This document shows positions 36,285-46,349 of a DNA stretch of 64,000 nucleotides, one piece after another (position 1 is the first letter of the stretch; each line of letters opens with the position of its first letter). Under the pieces are notes generated by a model. It saw nothing but the letters and a program-made list of their open reading frames with translations. It was not told where the DNA came from and ran no database searches. The stretch lies in assembly GCF_003862475.1 (NCBI RefSeq), contig NZ_RRCO01000001.1, positions 62,001 through 126,000 on the forward strand, read 5' to 3'. The position numbers and the translations under genes are program-made. The stretch comes from Lachnoanaerobaculum gingivalis. Its GTDB lineage: Bacteria > Bacillota > Clostridia > Lachnospirales > Lachnospiraceae.

Positions 36285-37655
36285 TTATAACCCCAATATA
36301 TGCCTTGCTACAAACACACCGCTTGCAGAAGCATGTGAAAGTGAGTGAGTAACTCCGCTACCGTCACCGATTACATAAAGATCCTTGTGAAGAGTCTCAA
36401 GATTTTTATCAAGCTCAACTTCCATGTTGTAGAACTTAACCTCTACACCGTAAAGCAAAGTCTCATCACCTGCAGTTCCCGGTGCAATCTTATCAAGAGC
36501 ATAAATCATCTCTATGATATCATCAAGAATTCTCTTAGGAATAACCAAAGACAAATCTCCCGGTGTAGCGCTGAGTGTAGGTGTCATAAATGACTTATTA
36601 AGTCTTCCCGCACTACTTCTTTGACCTCTTATAAGATCTCCAAATCTTTGAACCATTACACCGCCACCAAGCATGTTTGAAAGTCTTGCTATACTCTCAC
36701 CATATCCGTTACTGTCTTTGAACGGCTCTGTAAAATGCTTTGATACAAGCAAAGCAAAGTTTGTATTCTCTGTTTGAAGTGCAGGGTCCTCGTAGCTGTG
36801 TCCGTTTACTGTAACAATACCGTTTGTATTCTCATTAACAACAGCACCCTTTGGGTTCATACAGAAAGTTCTTACCAAATCCTGGTACTTCTCCGTTCTG
36901 TAAACTATCTTACTCTCATAAAGCTCATCTGTAAGATGTCTGAAAATTTCAGCAGGAAGCTCTACTCTCACACCGATATCCACACGGTTTGACTTTGTAG
37001 GTATCTTTAATTCCTTACAAATCTGCTCCATCCATTTACTTCCGCTTCTACCTACAGATACTATACATTTATCACCGCTAAATTCTTCACCCTGCTTAGT
37101 ATATAATTTATAGCCTGCATCCTGCTTTTCTATTTTTACAATAGGGGTGTTAAAGAAAAACTCCACCTTTTCCTTTAAATCCGCATACATATTTTGAAGA
37201 ACTTCATAATTTATATCAGTTCCCAAATGACGAACACTTGCATCCAATAAATGCAAATTGTTTTGTAAGCAAAGTCTCTTAATATCGGAATTCGCTGTAG
37301 AATAAAGCTTTGTCTTTCCGCCGCCGTACTTTACATTGATTCCGTCTACATAGTTCATAAGTTCAATGGCTTTTTTCTTTCCGATATATTCATGCAAAGT
37401 ACCTCCAAACTCATTGGTAATATTGTACTTTCCGTCAGAAAATGCTCCTGCACCACCAAAACCGTTCATGATTCCGCAGCTCTTACAATTGATGCAAGAC
37501 TTAATCTTGTCTCCATCTATTGGACAATGTCTTTTCTCAAGCGGATTACCATACTCAAAAACCGCAATTTTCAGTGAGCTGTCTTGATTTATGAGTTCAT
37601 AAGCCGAGAAAATACCTCCGGGACCTGCCCCGATTATCATTACATCATATTTCAT
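36285..37655 (-). CDS. FAD-dependent oxidoreductase-like protein (COG2509 type)
   Basis: A 456-residue flavoprotein. The Rossmann FAD motif is MIIGAGPGGIFSAYEL (about 6-21). It is followed by a cysteine cluster CPIDGDKIKSCINCKSC and by GFGGAGAFSDGKYN, the hallmarks of a conserved uncharacterised FAD family. The C-terminus has YVIGDGSGVTHSLSHASASG, the second FAD-contact region. The four cysteines may hold an Fe-S cluster or zinc. The start is ATG 37653-37655, following AAAGGG; the longer frame adds ten unlikely residues. Its reaction is unknown. Confidence 0.85.
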   Translation of the reverse strand: MKYDVMIIGAGPGGIFSAYELINQDSSLKIAVFEYGNPLEKRHCPIDGDKIKSCINCKSCGIMNGFGGAGAFSDGKYNITNEFGGTLHEYIGKKKAIELMNYVDGINVKYGGGKTKLYSTANSDIKRLCLQNNLHLLDASVRHLGTDINYEVLQNMYADLKEKVEFFFNTPIVKIEKQDAGYKLYTKQGEEFSGDKCIVSVGRSGSKWMEQICKELKIPTKSNRVDIGVRVELPAEIFRHLTDELYESKIVYRTEKYQDLVRTFCMNPKGAVVNENTNGIVTVNGHSYEDPALQTENTNFALLVSKHFTEPFKDSNGYGESIARLSNMLGGGVMVQRFGDLIRGQRSSAGRLNKSFMTPTLSATPGDLSLVIPKRILDDIIEMIYALDKIAPGTAGDETLLYGVEVKFYNMEVELDKNLETLHKDLYVIGDGSGVTHSLSHASASGVFVARHILGL

Positions 37656-37845
37656 ATTTTTCCCTTTCACAAAAGCAATAACCATTACTTACATAAAAAT
37701 GGCGATATCTCATTTGAAACATCGCATGCAACATTCCCATTATAATATGACTTTTGAATACTAGCAATACACAATTGTATTAAATTATATTATATTATCA
37801 TTTTAAAATATTCATAATTCTTTACTTTACTATTTTAGACAATAG

Positions 37846-39306
37846 ATGCATAATATAGTAATGAACGCAAAAATTAAAAACTTTAAAAAAATTACTCTAA
37901 CAATTATTTTAACAATTATAACCATACTCTCTCTCCCTATGCAGTCGTTTGCATATGTTGATTGGCCGGTAGATACAAATGTTTTATCTGAAGGTGCCAT
38001 ACTTATGGATGCCGACTCGGGAGCTGTACTTTATGGTAAGAACATTCATGAACATTACTATCCGGCAAGTATAACCAAAATATTGACCGCACTCTTGGTA
38101 GTGGAAAATTGTAATCTTGATGATATGGTTACATTTTCAAAAAATGCCGTATTTAATGTCGAACCCGGCTCATCAAGTGCAGGTATAGATGTGGGAGATA
38201 CACTTACTGTAAGAGACTGCCTCTATGCAATGCTTTTACAATCGGCAAATGAAGCCGCAAATGCTCTGGCGGAACATACGGCAGGAAGCATTGAAGCATT
38301 TGCAAACATGATGAATGAAAAAGCTGCAAGTCTTGGGTGTACAGACTCACACTTTGCAAATCCAAGCGGATTAAATGATCCTGAGCACTATACCAGTGCA
38401 TATGATTATGCTTTAATAAGCCGAGCGGCTTTTCAAAATCCTACGGTTACGGAAATAGACTCCGCAACATACTACAACTTACCGCCTACGAGCAGAGTCC
38501 CTACCGGACAAACTTTGTACAATCATCACTCCATGCTCAGAAAAACCTCCGGTAATTTCTATCAGAACGCAATCTGTGGTAAAACCGGTTATACTTCACT
38601 GGCAGGAAATACACTGGTGACATATGCAAGAAATGACAGTATAGGACTTATTACGGTAGTACTTAACGGAAATAAAACACATTATACGGATACTCAGGAA
38701 TTATTGAACTTCGGCTTTGCAAACTTTAAAAATATAAAGCTGAGTTCTTCAGATATTAACACAAATTTTTCAAGTAATATCTCACTTATACCTGATTTTA
38801 ACGAGTATATTATAGAACCTGACGATAATGCTTCAATATCATTGCCGAATGATGCCGATATAAATGATATAAAGTCAACAGTAAAATTTGAAGAAAATTC
38901 AGGATCATCCGCACTTTGCAAGATTGATTATACTTATAATGACTACCCGATAGGATCCGTAGACATAGTGTCAAAGAGAAATGAAAACTATGTTGCTGAT
39001 GAGAACAATGTAGAAGAAACTGCTGCTGCAGACAATAATAAAAACAGCTTTCAAAATACCACTAAAAACTTTACAAATATAATATTGAATATTCCGAAGA
39101 TAAACTATATTATAGTCGGTGCCTGTGTTGGAGGCTTTGTGCTTCTCCTTCTAATTATCTTTTTAATAAAAAAACTTTTAGCAAACAGGAAAAGTGATTT
39201 AAGCGAAAGAGAACTTCGAATATATAATCTTTTAAAAAGCGGATGGAGTGCAAAAGACTGTGGAATAAGTGAAGAAGAAGCGAAACATATAATAGAAAAG
39301 CACTGA
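37846..39306 (+). CDS. D-alanyl-D-alanine carboxypeptidase (low-molecular-weight PBP) with membrane anchor and cytoplasmic tail
   Basis: A 486-residue wall enzyme trimming D-Ala from peptidoglycan stem peptides. A signal peptide (about 12-36, ending QSFA) is followed by the serine peptidase S11 domain: SITK (75-78) with the nucleophile, SAN (133-135) and KTG (246-248). A second domain covers about 295-380. A transmembrane helix follows (421-441). The last 43 residues should be cytoplasmic and resemble a short helix-turn-helix (SERELRIYNLLKSGWSAKDC). Most PBP5-type enzymes end in an amphipathic helix instead. Neither ATG 37846 nor the in-frame ATG 37861 has a good ribosome-binding site, so the start is uncertain. 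Confidence 0.92.
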   Translation: MHNIVMNAKIKNFKKITLTIILTIITILSLPMQSFAYVDWPVDTNVLSEGAILMDADSGAVLYGKNIHEHYYPASITKILTALLVVENCNLDDMVTFSKNAVFNVEPGSSSAGIDVGDTLTVRDCLYAMLLQSANEAANALAEHTAGSIEAFANMMNEKAASLGCTDSHFANPSGLNDPEHYTSAYDYALISRAAFQNPTVTEIDSATYYNLPPTSRVPTGQTLYNHHSMLRKTSGNFYQNAICGKTGYTSLAGNTLVTYARNDSIGLITVVLNGNKTHYTDTQELLNFGFANFKNIKLSSSDINTNFSSNISLIPDFNEYIIEPDDNASISLPNDADINDIKSTVKFEENSGSSALCKIDYTYNDYPIGSVDIVSKRNENYVADENNVEETAAADNNKNSFQNTTKNFTNIILNIPKINYIIVGACVGGFVLLLLIIFLIKKLLANRKSDLSERELRIYNLLKSGWSAKDCGISEEEAKHIIEKH

Positions 39307-39320
39307 TAACGGTGCTTTTT
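39297..39320 (+). terminator. terminator overlapping the carboxypeptidase stop codon
   Basis: A 7-bp stem (AAAGCAC and GTGCTTT) runs into TTTTTT. The left arm is the last coding triplets and the TGA stop lies in the loop side, so coding end and terminator share sequence. Confidence 0.7.
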
Positions 39321-39439
39321 TGTTTTTCTTCAATAAATTGTAATATCTGTTTTTCCAATTCGCTTGAATTATTTTTCATATAGCTATACAATCTATAGAC
39401 GAATCTTAAATATAACGCAATTTAATTTTAGGGGACATT

Positions 39440-40108
39440 ATGAAAAAAATAAATGAAATATTAAAGAAATACAGACATGCATGGGTTTTCTTATATTCAT
39501 TCATATATCTACCATGGTATATGTATCTTGAAAGAACTATAACACATGAGTATCATATCCTACATACATGGGTGGACGATATTATCCCGTTCAACGAATA
39601 TTTTATTATCCCGTACTTTATATGGTTCATATATGTATCATCTGTACTGATTTTCTTCTTCTTTAAAGATGTAGATGAGTTTTACAGATTCGGATTATAT
39701 CTTGCACTTGGAATGAGTATTTCACTCTTTATTTGCCAGATATTCCCAAACGGAACGGACCTTAGACCTGTGAACCTTGATCCGAACAAGAATATTTTTA
39801 CACATATGGTAGCATTTATATATAAAACAGATACCAATACAAATGTGTTCCCAAGTATACATGTTTTCAACTCAATCGCTACACATGTAGCCATACTGAG
39901 GTCAAGATTCTTCTATAACAATATGAAAGTAAAGGCGATTTCATTCATTATTATGATTTCAATATGCCTTTCAACATTGTTTCTAAAGCAGCATTCATTC
40001 CTGGATGTTGTCGGAGCAACAATACTCTCATATGTTATCTATCAACTCATCTACGCTAAGATACCTTGGCCGATCAGCCATGATAATAGAGAGAATATAA
40101 GAGTATAA
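39440..40108 (+). CDS. PAP2-superfamily membrane phosphatase
   Basis: A 222-residue membrane protein with about six helices. The phosphatase motifs are NVFPSIHVFNS (135-145) and LKQHSFLDVVG (182-192), matching the second and third PAP2 motifs (SxxH and RxxxxxHxxxD) with histidines 141 and 185 and aspartate 189. The first motif is not convincing. Possible substrates are lipid phosphates such as phosphatidate or undecaprenyl diphosphate; a role recycling lipid carrier for the adjacent polysaccharide locus is attractive but unproven. An AGGGGAC site precedes the ATG at 39440-39442. A strong hairpin ends it. Confidence 0.82.
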   Translation: MKKINEILKKYRHAWVFLYSFIYLPWYMYLERTITHEYHILHTWVDDIIPFNEYFIIPYFIWFIYVSSVLIFFFFKDVDEFYRFGLYLALGMSISLFICQIFPNGTDLRPVNLDPNKNIFTHMVAFIYKTDTNTNVFPSIHVFNSIATHVAILRSRFFYNNMKVKAISFIIMISICLSTLFLKQHSFLDVVGATILSYVIYQLIYAKIPWPISHDNRENIRV

Positions 40109-40112
40109 AGAA

Positions 40113-40154
40113 AAGGACATCGTACCGTTTTTTAGTATGATGTCCTTGTTTTTT
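40113..40154. terminator. bidirectional terminator, PAP2 gene / polysaccharide operon end
   Basis: A 9-bp stem (AAGGACATC and GATGTCCTT, extended by further pairs) with an AT-rich loop is followed on the plus strand by GTTTTTTATT. It separates the PAP2 gene from the convergent ugd and so also closes the polysaccharide operon. Confidence 0.8.
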
Positions 40155-40157
40155 ATT

Positions 40158-41396
40158 CTAATCCCTTCCAAACAAATCTCTTGTATATACCTTATCCTTC
40201 ACATCTTCCAAGCAAGCATCATATCTGTTTGCAATTATTGCATTGCTGTTTTCTTTAAAAATATCAATATCATTTACAACTCTGCTTCCAAAGAACGTCG
40301 TATTATCGTCAAGAGTAGGCTCATATATTACAACCTTTGCTCCCTTTGCTTTGATTCTCTTTATAACCCCTTGAATAGAAGATTGTCTGAAATTGTCTGA
40401 ATTTGACTTCATTGTCAGTCTGTATACACCTATTACAACCTCTTTTTCCATAGTCGGATCAAAGGCACTTCCTTCACCATAGTTATAATACCCTGCTTTT
40501 TGTAAGACCTGATCTGCAATAAAATCTTTTCTGGTCTTATTTGACTCCACAATGGCGGAAATCATATTTTGTGGCACATCTTCATAATTTGCCAAAAGCT
40601 GCTTAGTATCCTTTGGTAGACAGTATCCACCATATCCAAACGAAGGGTTGTTATAATGTTCTCCGACTCTTGGATCCAGACAAACTCCTCTTATAATTTC
40701 CTTTGTATTAAGTCCTTTCATCTCTGCATAAGTATCAAGCTCATTAAAATAAGATACTCTAAGTGCAAGATATGTATTTGCAAAAAGCTTCACAGCCTCC
40801 GCCTCTGCAACACCCATAATCAATATTTCTATATCATCTTTGAGTGCACCCTCTTTTAAAAGATTTGCAAATTTAGATGCAGCTTTCATAAGTCTGGCAT
40901 TCATCGTGTCTGTGCCTACGATAATTCTTGAAGGATAAAGATTGTCATAAAGTGCCTTTGACTCTCTCAAAAACTCGGGAGAGAAAATAATATTGTCACA
41001 GTGGAATTTGTTTCTGATACTTTCCGTATAACCTACAGGAATCGTAGATTTTATAATTATAACAGCATCAGGGTTATACTTTATAACCTCTGTGACCACT
41101 TCCTCTATTGCCGATGTATCAAAAAAATTCTTTTGAGTATCATAGTTTGTCGGTGCTGCCACTACAACAAAATCAGCATCACTGTAAGCAAGCTTCATGT
41201 CCAAAGTAGCAAGCAAATTAAGCTCTTTTTCTTTAAAATACTTCTCGATATACTCATCCTGAATCGGACTAATTCTTTTGTTTATCTTCTCTACCTTCTC
41301 CGGAATAATATCCACCGCAACCACTTCATTATTCTGCGCCAGCAAAGTGGCAATTGATAAGCCTACATATCCTGTTCCTGCTATTGCTATTTTCAT
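40158..41396 (-). CDS. UDP-glucose 6-dehydrogenase (nucleotide-sugar dehydrogenase)
   Basis: A 412-residue NAD enzyme oxidising UDP-glucose to UDP-glucuronate. The NAD motif is [10 protein letters not shown] (5-14). APTNYD and the catalytic cysteine in [12 protein letters not shown] are conserved, and PSRIIVGT and [14 protein letters not shown] follow the family pattern. It is the last gene of the polysaccharide locus and overlaps the flippase by 4 bp (ATGA). Its presence suggests that the polymer contains a uronic acid and is acidic. An alternative substrate such as UDP-N-acetylmannosamine is possible, but the short C-terminal layout favours UDP-glucose. Confidence 0.92.
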   Translation of the reverse strand: MKIAIAGTGYVGLSIATLLAQNNEVVAVDIIPEKVEKINKRISPIQDEYIEKYFKEKELNLLATLDMKLAYSDADFVVVAAPTNYDTQKNFFDTSAIEEVVTEVIKYNPDAVIIIKSTIPVGYTESIRNKFHCDNIIFSPEFLRESKALYDNLYPSRIIVGTDTMNARLMKAASKFANLLKEGALKDDIEILIMGVAEAEAVKLFANTYLALRVSYFNELDTYAEMKGLNTKEIIRGVCLDPRVGEHYNNPSFGYGGYCLPKDTKQLLANYEDVPQNMISAIVESNKTRKDFIADQVLQKAGYYNYGEGSAFDPTMEKEVVIGVYRLTMKSNSDNFRQSSIQGVIKRIKAKGAKVVIYEPTLDDNTTFFGSRVVNDIDIFKENSNAIIANRYDACLEDVKDKVYTRDLFGRD

Positions 41397-42853
41397 ATGC
41401 CCCTCCTATTTTTATAGTAGACTTTATTTATAACAGCACTTTTTATATCTGTCCTAAATCCTAATATATATACCGCTGTTAAGGTACAATATATAAAAGC
41501 ACCCGCTAATAATTTTAATATTAATCCAAATAATGATATACTAATGACATTATCTATATATTTGATACATAGTAACATTACTCCTCCTATTAAAATAAAT
41601 GGTATAAGTTCGTTCAATATTTCTTTTATTTTAACAAACTTTCTACACAGAACTATTTGTACTATTAATCCAAATATCTCTGCGGATACAGAACCTACTA
41701 CGGCGCCGAAAACACCTATTAACGGAATTAAAGATGCACTTAGAATCAAATTAATAATTGCATTAAATATAATACATATATTAAATTGTTTATCCATATG
41801 ATTAGGTATCATATATTGGGTTCTTATTATATCTCCCGCACCGACAATATAAATAAGTGGTGCCATATATACAATTATTTTGCCACATATTCTAAACGAA
41901 TCACCATAGTATAAAACTGAAAATACATCTGAAATTCCCATAAGGCCGAACAATGCTGCCATACCCAAAAAAGAAGTAATAAAATATGAATATTTAATAT
42001 ACTTTCTTTGCCCGATAATATTTCCTTCGGCTGCTAATCTACATGCTCTTGGAAACATAACCGTTCCGGTTACCCCTATTATAGTCTTAGGAACACTCAC
42101 AATCCTATTCGAATATTCATAAAATGCGACACTCTCTTTTGTACTCATTATTCCCAAAAGTGTTTTATCAAATACTGTATACATAAATGATGCAATCACA
42201 GATATTGAGAAAACAAGCAATGGTTTTATATGTTCTTTAGCATCATCTTTATTAAATCTAATCGGTCTTACCGCTTTAATAGCTTGTGGAAGCATAATTG
42301 CCTGACCAATTAATATAGCGCTTGCATTTATAAATGTATAAATACCCAAATCATTTGGACTTTTTACAAAGATAAATACCAAAGCACATTCAAATATTTT
42401 TATTAATGCATTTTTTATTACGACACTTTTAAAATTCTCAAGACCGTAAAATAACCATGTAATATCAAACAACGCTGATGCCACATATAATATTTCCATC
42501 CTAAATACTACCCTGTCACTTTTTATAAAAAAGGCTACAAATAGTGAATACAGAATTATCGATATTACAGATACTATAATATGTACTACGAATAAGCTCC
42601 AAAATGCTTTTCTCAATTTTATATTATTATTTGCATTTTCCGAAATTATCCTTTGTCCATGTCTTGCAATTCCAAGCATAGATAATGTAACAAAATATGC
42701 CGCTATAGAATTCGCATATGAAAATATACCTAGTGCCGTTTCTCTAAGTGTTCTGGACAAATATGGTGCTAAAACCAGTGGAATTACCAATACCAATAGT
42801 TGATAAACATATTGGAAAAAAAAATTTTTTGATATACTTTGTTTGTTAATCAT
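41393..42853 (-). CDS. Wzx-like polysaccharide flippase (MOP superfamily)
   Basis: A membrane protein of about 486 residues with roughly 12-14 helices. [28 protein letters not shown] at the N-terminus is the classical start of oligosaccharide flippases. It would move the lipid-linked repeat unit across the membrane. The start is placed at ATG 42851-42853, which overlaps the stop of the upstream ATP-grasp gene by 8 bp; an ATG five codons upstream is also possible. The last bases overlap ugd by 4 bp. This part of the locus is more AT-rich than the flanks, as is usual for wzx/wzy genes. Confidence 0.9.
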   Translation of the reverse strand: MINKQSISKNFFFQYVYQLLVLVIPLVLAPYLSRTLRETALGIFSYANSIAAYFVTLSMLGIARHGQRIISENANNNIKLRKAFWSLFVVHIIVSVISIILYSLFVAFFIKSDRVVFRMEILYVASALFDITWLFYGLENFKSVVIKNALIKIFECALVFIFVKSPNDLGIYTFINASAILIGQAIMLPQAIKAVRPIRFNKDDAKEHIKPLLVFSISVIASFMYTVFDKTLLGIMSTKESVAFYEYSNRIVSVPKTIIGVTGTVMFPRACRLAAEGNIIGQRKYIKYSYFITSFLGMAALFGLMGISDVFSVLYYGDSFRICGKIIVYMAPLIYIVGAGDIIRTQYMIPNHMDKQFNICIIFNAIINLILSASLIPLIGVFGAVVGSVSAEIFGLIVQIVLCRKFVKIKEILNELIPFILIGGVMLLCIKYIDNVISISLFGLILKLLAGAFIYCTLTAVYILGFRTDIKSAVINKVYYKNRRGI

Positions 42854-43799
42854 TTTTTGTTTTTCCATCTTTATTTTTTGAGAGTTTCCAATAATCTCCA
42901 AGGACTTTGTCATATTCTTTGGGGATAATAGGATCTAAACCGCTTCCATTTGTAAAGGTCATTTCACCAAAATATATTTTCCCGTCAACATTGTAAAGGT
43001 CAACTCTGACATGAGAAAATCCTTTTGATAATATATTTGCTATGTCTATCATCATATCAAAATTCTTAGGCTTTGGTATATCATAATTTGCAATTCCATA
43101 TGAAGCTTGAGTCCATGGTTGTAATTTCCAGTTCATGTCAAATACCGTTCTGGTGTGTTTTGAATACCTACCTAAATCAACCCAACAAAAGCATGGCTTT
43201 CCGTCAAAGCATAAGAATTTATAGTCCTGCAGTTCTCCTAAGTTTGTTTCCAAATATTTTTCAGCAATTATTTTTCGTTTGATATCCCTATAATGTAGTT
43301 GTAAACTGTTTGTAAAAGCATAATCGGTTTTCATCCAATCATCAAACATACGTTTTGCTCTTCGCATATTTATTTTATTTTTATCTTTTACGATTAAATT
43401 AGTTCCTGTACCATGATTTGTCTTTAAAACAAATTGCTTAGGCAATAAGTCAAAATCTATGTTGTCAAAAGAGTCCCACACACCTATCAATGGAATCAAA
43501 TAATCTTTACCGATTTTACCTTCAACCCATTCTCGTACAGCATATTTATCTGTTAAAGTTGTTTTTATCGGATTTTTATTATATATTTTTTCCCATTGCA
43601 TTTTTTCTGTATATGTTCTTAAATTATTCCAATCTAAAATATTACCAAATACTTTCAGGTATTCTTTTTCTATTAGATTATTATATTTTTCTTCCGGCAG
43701 ACTTTCTAATCTCTTGGCATTAGCTAATACTTTCATACGTTTCATATGCTGATAGTAATCGTATAGACCCGGAAACCTCTTTTTTAATACATCTAACAA
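42846..43799 (-). CDS. TupA-like ATP-grasp protein
   Basis: A protein of about 317 residues of the TupA-like ATP-grasp family found in polysaccharide clusters. Lysine and acidic residues typical of the fold appear in LPKQFVLKTNHGTGTNLIV, IIAEKYLETN and YKFLCFDGKP, with HVRVDLYNVDGKIYFGEMTF near the C-terminus as the metal-binding strand. Such proteins probably attach an amino acid or other acid to the polymer, as TupA does for teichuronopeptide. The start is a TTG at 43797-43799, chosen because GGAGG lies eight bases upstream; the acceptor is unknown. Confidence 0.85.
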   Translation of the reverse strand: MLDVLKKRFPGLYDYYQHMKRMKVLANAKRLESLPEEKYNNLIEKEYLKVFGNILDWNNLRTYTEKMQWEKIYNKNPIKTTLTDKYAVREWVEGKIGKDYLIPLIGVWDSFDNIDFDLLPKQFVLKTNHGTGTNLIVKDKNKINMRRAKRMFDDWMKTDYAFTNSLQLHYRDIKRKIIAEKYLETNLGELQDYKFLCFDGKPCFCWVDLGRYSKHTRTVFDMNWKLQPWTQASYGIANYDIPKPKNFDMMIDIANILSKGFSHVRVDLYNVDGKIYFGEMTFTNGSGLDPIIPKEYDKVLGDYWKLSKNKDGKTKND

Positions 43800-43818
43800 G
43801 CTTTTTTCCTCCAACTTT

Positions 43819-45120
43819 TTAAGCCTTATTTAAATTATATTTCATATCGCTATATTTATTCCTGCTGATAGCCAATAAAAGCCATAAGATAGCGTCAAAA
43901 AAATATGATTCAGCAAAACCGTTAATAATTAAGCATATAAGCATTGCTATAAATAAATATGCTTTTTTATGCGTTTTGCATGTACTATAAATGTTTTTCA
44001 AAGATTTTTTTATTATTAAAAATAAAGTTAATACTCCAATAATTCCAAGTTCGCCAAAAGCTTCTAAAAATGTATTGTGAGAATGTGCATAATCCCATCC
44101 TATCAATGACATTATTACTATACGACTACACTCATGCCCAGGACCATATCCTAACTTCCAATATCCATTTTTTATTATATAAGGAATTAATGAATTATAA
44201 ATAAGTATTCTGCGTGAACCACCGGATGATATAACATCTGTAACATTAAACCTACCTACATCCAGTCCAAATAATATAAACAGAAAATATATACCGGACA
44301 GAATTATAGTTCCTAAAACTGCAAATCTAAGCATAGCTCCTATTAATCTACCATTTATTTTCTCATGCATAATAATTATTATCACATTAGTCAATACAAA
44401 TGCCAATACTGCCCCTCTTGAGCCGCTTAGAAATGCCAATACAATAATCGCTACACATAAAAGTAAGTTGCTTTTCTTATGTTTTTTATTAAGGAACGAG
44501 TCTGTTAATAATACACTACCCAACTGCGCACATGACATGCCAAATGTGTTTGTATTAACAGTATTTGCTATTGTTAATCTTCCTTCTATAATAGAACCGT
44601 TAACTAAAACACTAAAAATATAACCGATGATCATTACACTCGCTATTTCCGGTAATATATTACACATTAAATCTATTTTCAGCTTAATAGTATTTCCAAG
44701 TATTAAAGATAAAAATAGTAAATATAATAGTCTGACCAATCCATTAAAATAATTAAATTGTGATATAGAATAAGAGCAGCAGGATATTACACTTAATATA
44801 ACTATAAGGACAACGCTATTCTTATTGAATTCCATTTTACCTTTTTGCATAAACAGAATTCTTATAATTATCAATATCATAAGTATTGTGTATATACTAT
44901 AAACACCCTCATATGCACCTGTAAAATAATATGATATTGTTGAAAGCATTAAAACTATCACAACATAATGCTCAATAGAATATATAAAAGGAAATGCCAT
45001 GATAGTGTAAAGGACAAACAACATAATATTGAAATCTTGGCTAAACATTGAAATCAAAAGTATAGTTAATACATACACATATGACCATAAACTCATAAAT
45101 CGTTTACTTTCAATATTCAT
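43819..45120 (-). CDS. Wzy-like O-antigen polymerase/ligase family protein
   Basis: A 433-residue membrane protein with about 11-12 helices. The Wzy_C (PF04932-type) region is visible: a large external loop, then SHNTFLEAFGELGIIGVLTLF near residue 350. It likely polymerises lipid-linked repeat units at the outer face of the membrane. The start is ATG 45118-45120; a TTG one codon upstream is possible, and GGAGG precedes both. Sequence is very AT-rich. It and the two following GT2 genes form the variable core of the locus. A 100-bp gap upstream, 45124-45223, holds nothing I recognise. Confidence 0.85.
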   Translation of the reverse strand: MNIESKRFMSLWSYVYVLTILLISMFSQDFNIMLFVLYTIMAFPFIYSIEHYVVIVLMLSTISYYFTGAYEGVYSIYTILMILIIIRILFMQKGKMEFNKNSVVLIVILSVISCCSYSISQFNYFNGLVRLLYLLFLSLILGNTIKLKIDLMCNILPEIASVMIIGYIFSVLVNGSIIEGRLTIANTVNTNTFGMSCAQLGSVLLTDSFLNKKHKKSNLLLCVAIIVLAFLSGSRGAVLAFVLTNVIIIIMHEKINGRLIGAMLRFAVLGTIILSGIYFLFILFGLDVGRFNVTDVISSGGSRRILIYNSLIPYIIKNGYWKLGYGPGHECSRIVIMSLIGWDYAHSHNTFLEAFGELGIIGVLTLFLIIKKSLKNIYSTCKTHKKAYLFIAMLICLIINGFAESYFFDAILWLLLAISRNKYSDMKYNLNKA

Positions 45121-45223
45121 CAATCTATTCCTCCGGAATATTATGTTTGTATTTATAATTTAAATATATAATTTTTATTAAAAATACAATATACTTATAT
45201 AATTACTATACATTACAAAATAT

Positions 45224-46276
45224 TCACTGAAACTTTCTAAAAAATTCTAAAAATCCATTTTTTTCAATCGCTATTTTTATATACATGATTAGCATTGCAA
45301 CAAATATATATTGTTTTTTTAACAGAATAAATAATATTTTCTGATAACGCCCTAATGATAGCGGCATGACAACTTTTAAAATTTGTGATTTTTCAATTTG
45401 CTTTTTAATCCATTTTAATCTCTCTTTTCTATTAAATTTCATTTTGGGTGAATATGATAATTCCAAGGCTTTTATAATATTACAAATATATTCATGCTCT
45501 ACTATTTCCCTTGTTTTTTTATCCTCATTATTCCATGCTAAAATAGTTTCTTGACGTATCTTATATAAACCTATCACAGCATCTACGTAGTCAACAGGAT
45601 ACTTATCCCATTCTTTTTTTAAATCATTTAAATAATGGCTGTATAAAACATCATTTATAAATCGAATTTCTTTTGTGTGACAGACATAACTACTAATAAA
45701 CCCTTCATCCTGATGACGTCTCAACTCCGGATATTTTATGGAATATTTTTTTACAATATTTAAGTCAAAAAACTTATTCCAAGGTGCTCCCTGTATACCA
45801 TATTTTCTGGTTGATAGCACATAGTCCGAATAATCTTTACGAACTTCTTCCCCCTTTTTTATCATATTTGGATATTGTTTCTCCAAGTATATATTTCCCT
45901 TTACATCTATACTCTTATATCCAAATACAACCATATCAAAGCTTCCTTTTTTCATTGCCGAAACCAAAATAGAAATAGAGTCTTTTTCAAGCTTATCATC
46001 AGCATCAGGAAAATAAATATATCTACCGTTTGCCTTCTCAATCCCTGTATTACGTGCCGGGCCTGACCCTCTATTCTCTGTATGATATACTAAAATTCTA
46101 CTATCTTTCTTTTTTAACTCATTACATATTTCAAGACTATTATCTGTCGAACCATCATCAATCAGTAAAATCTCTATATTGGAATATGACTGATATAATA
46201 ATGAATTCACACATCGTTCAAGAGTGTTCCCCATATTATATATAGGTACAACTATACTTACTAATTCTTCTGACAT
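45224..46276 (-). CDS. family 2 glycosyltransferase
   Basis: A 350-residue GT2 enzyme with a GT-A fold (about 5-230): VSIVVPIYNMGNTLERCVNSLL, ILLIDDGSTDNS and YFPDADDKLEKDS, the last holding the metal-binding DxD (DAD). The C-terminal third is helical and hydrophobic at its end, so the protein may sit at the membrane. Donor sugar and linkage cannot be read. Next gene upstream is another GT2. It belongs to the AT-rich core of the polysaccharide locus. Confidence 0.9.
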   Translation of the reverse strand: MSEELVSIVVPIYNMGNTLERCVNSLLYQSYSNIEILLIDDGSTDNSLEICNELKKKDSRILVYHTENRGSGPARNTGIEKANGRYIYFPDADDKLEKDSISILVSAMKKGSFDMVVFGYKSIDVKGNIYLEKQYPNMIKKGEEVRKDYSDYVLSTRKYGIQGAPWNKFFDLNIVKKYSIKYPELRRHQDEGFISSYVCHTKEIRFINDVLYSHYLNDLKKEWDKYPVDYVDAVIGLYKIRQETILAWNNEDKKTREIVEHEYICNIIKALELSYSPKMKFNRKERLKWIKKQIEKSQILKVVMPLSLGRYQKILFILLKKQYIFVAMLIMYIKIAIEKNGFLEFFRKFQ

Positions 46277-46349
46277 TACCTCTCATTCCTCTTTATAAAT
46301 TCAGTATTGGTTATATTGATTTAGTCTCATTAACCATTCCGATAAAAGT

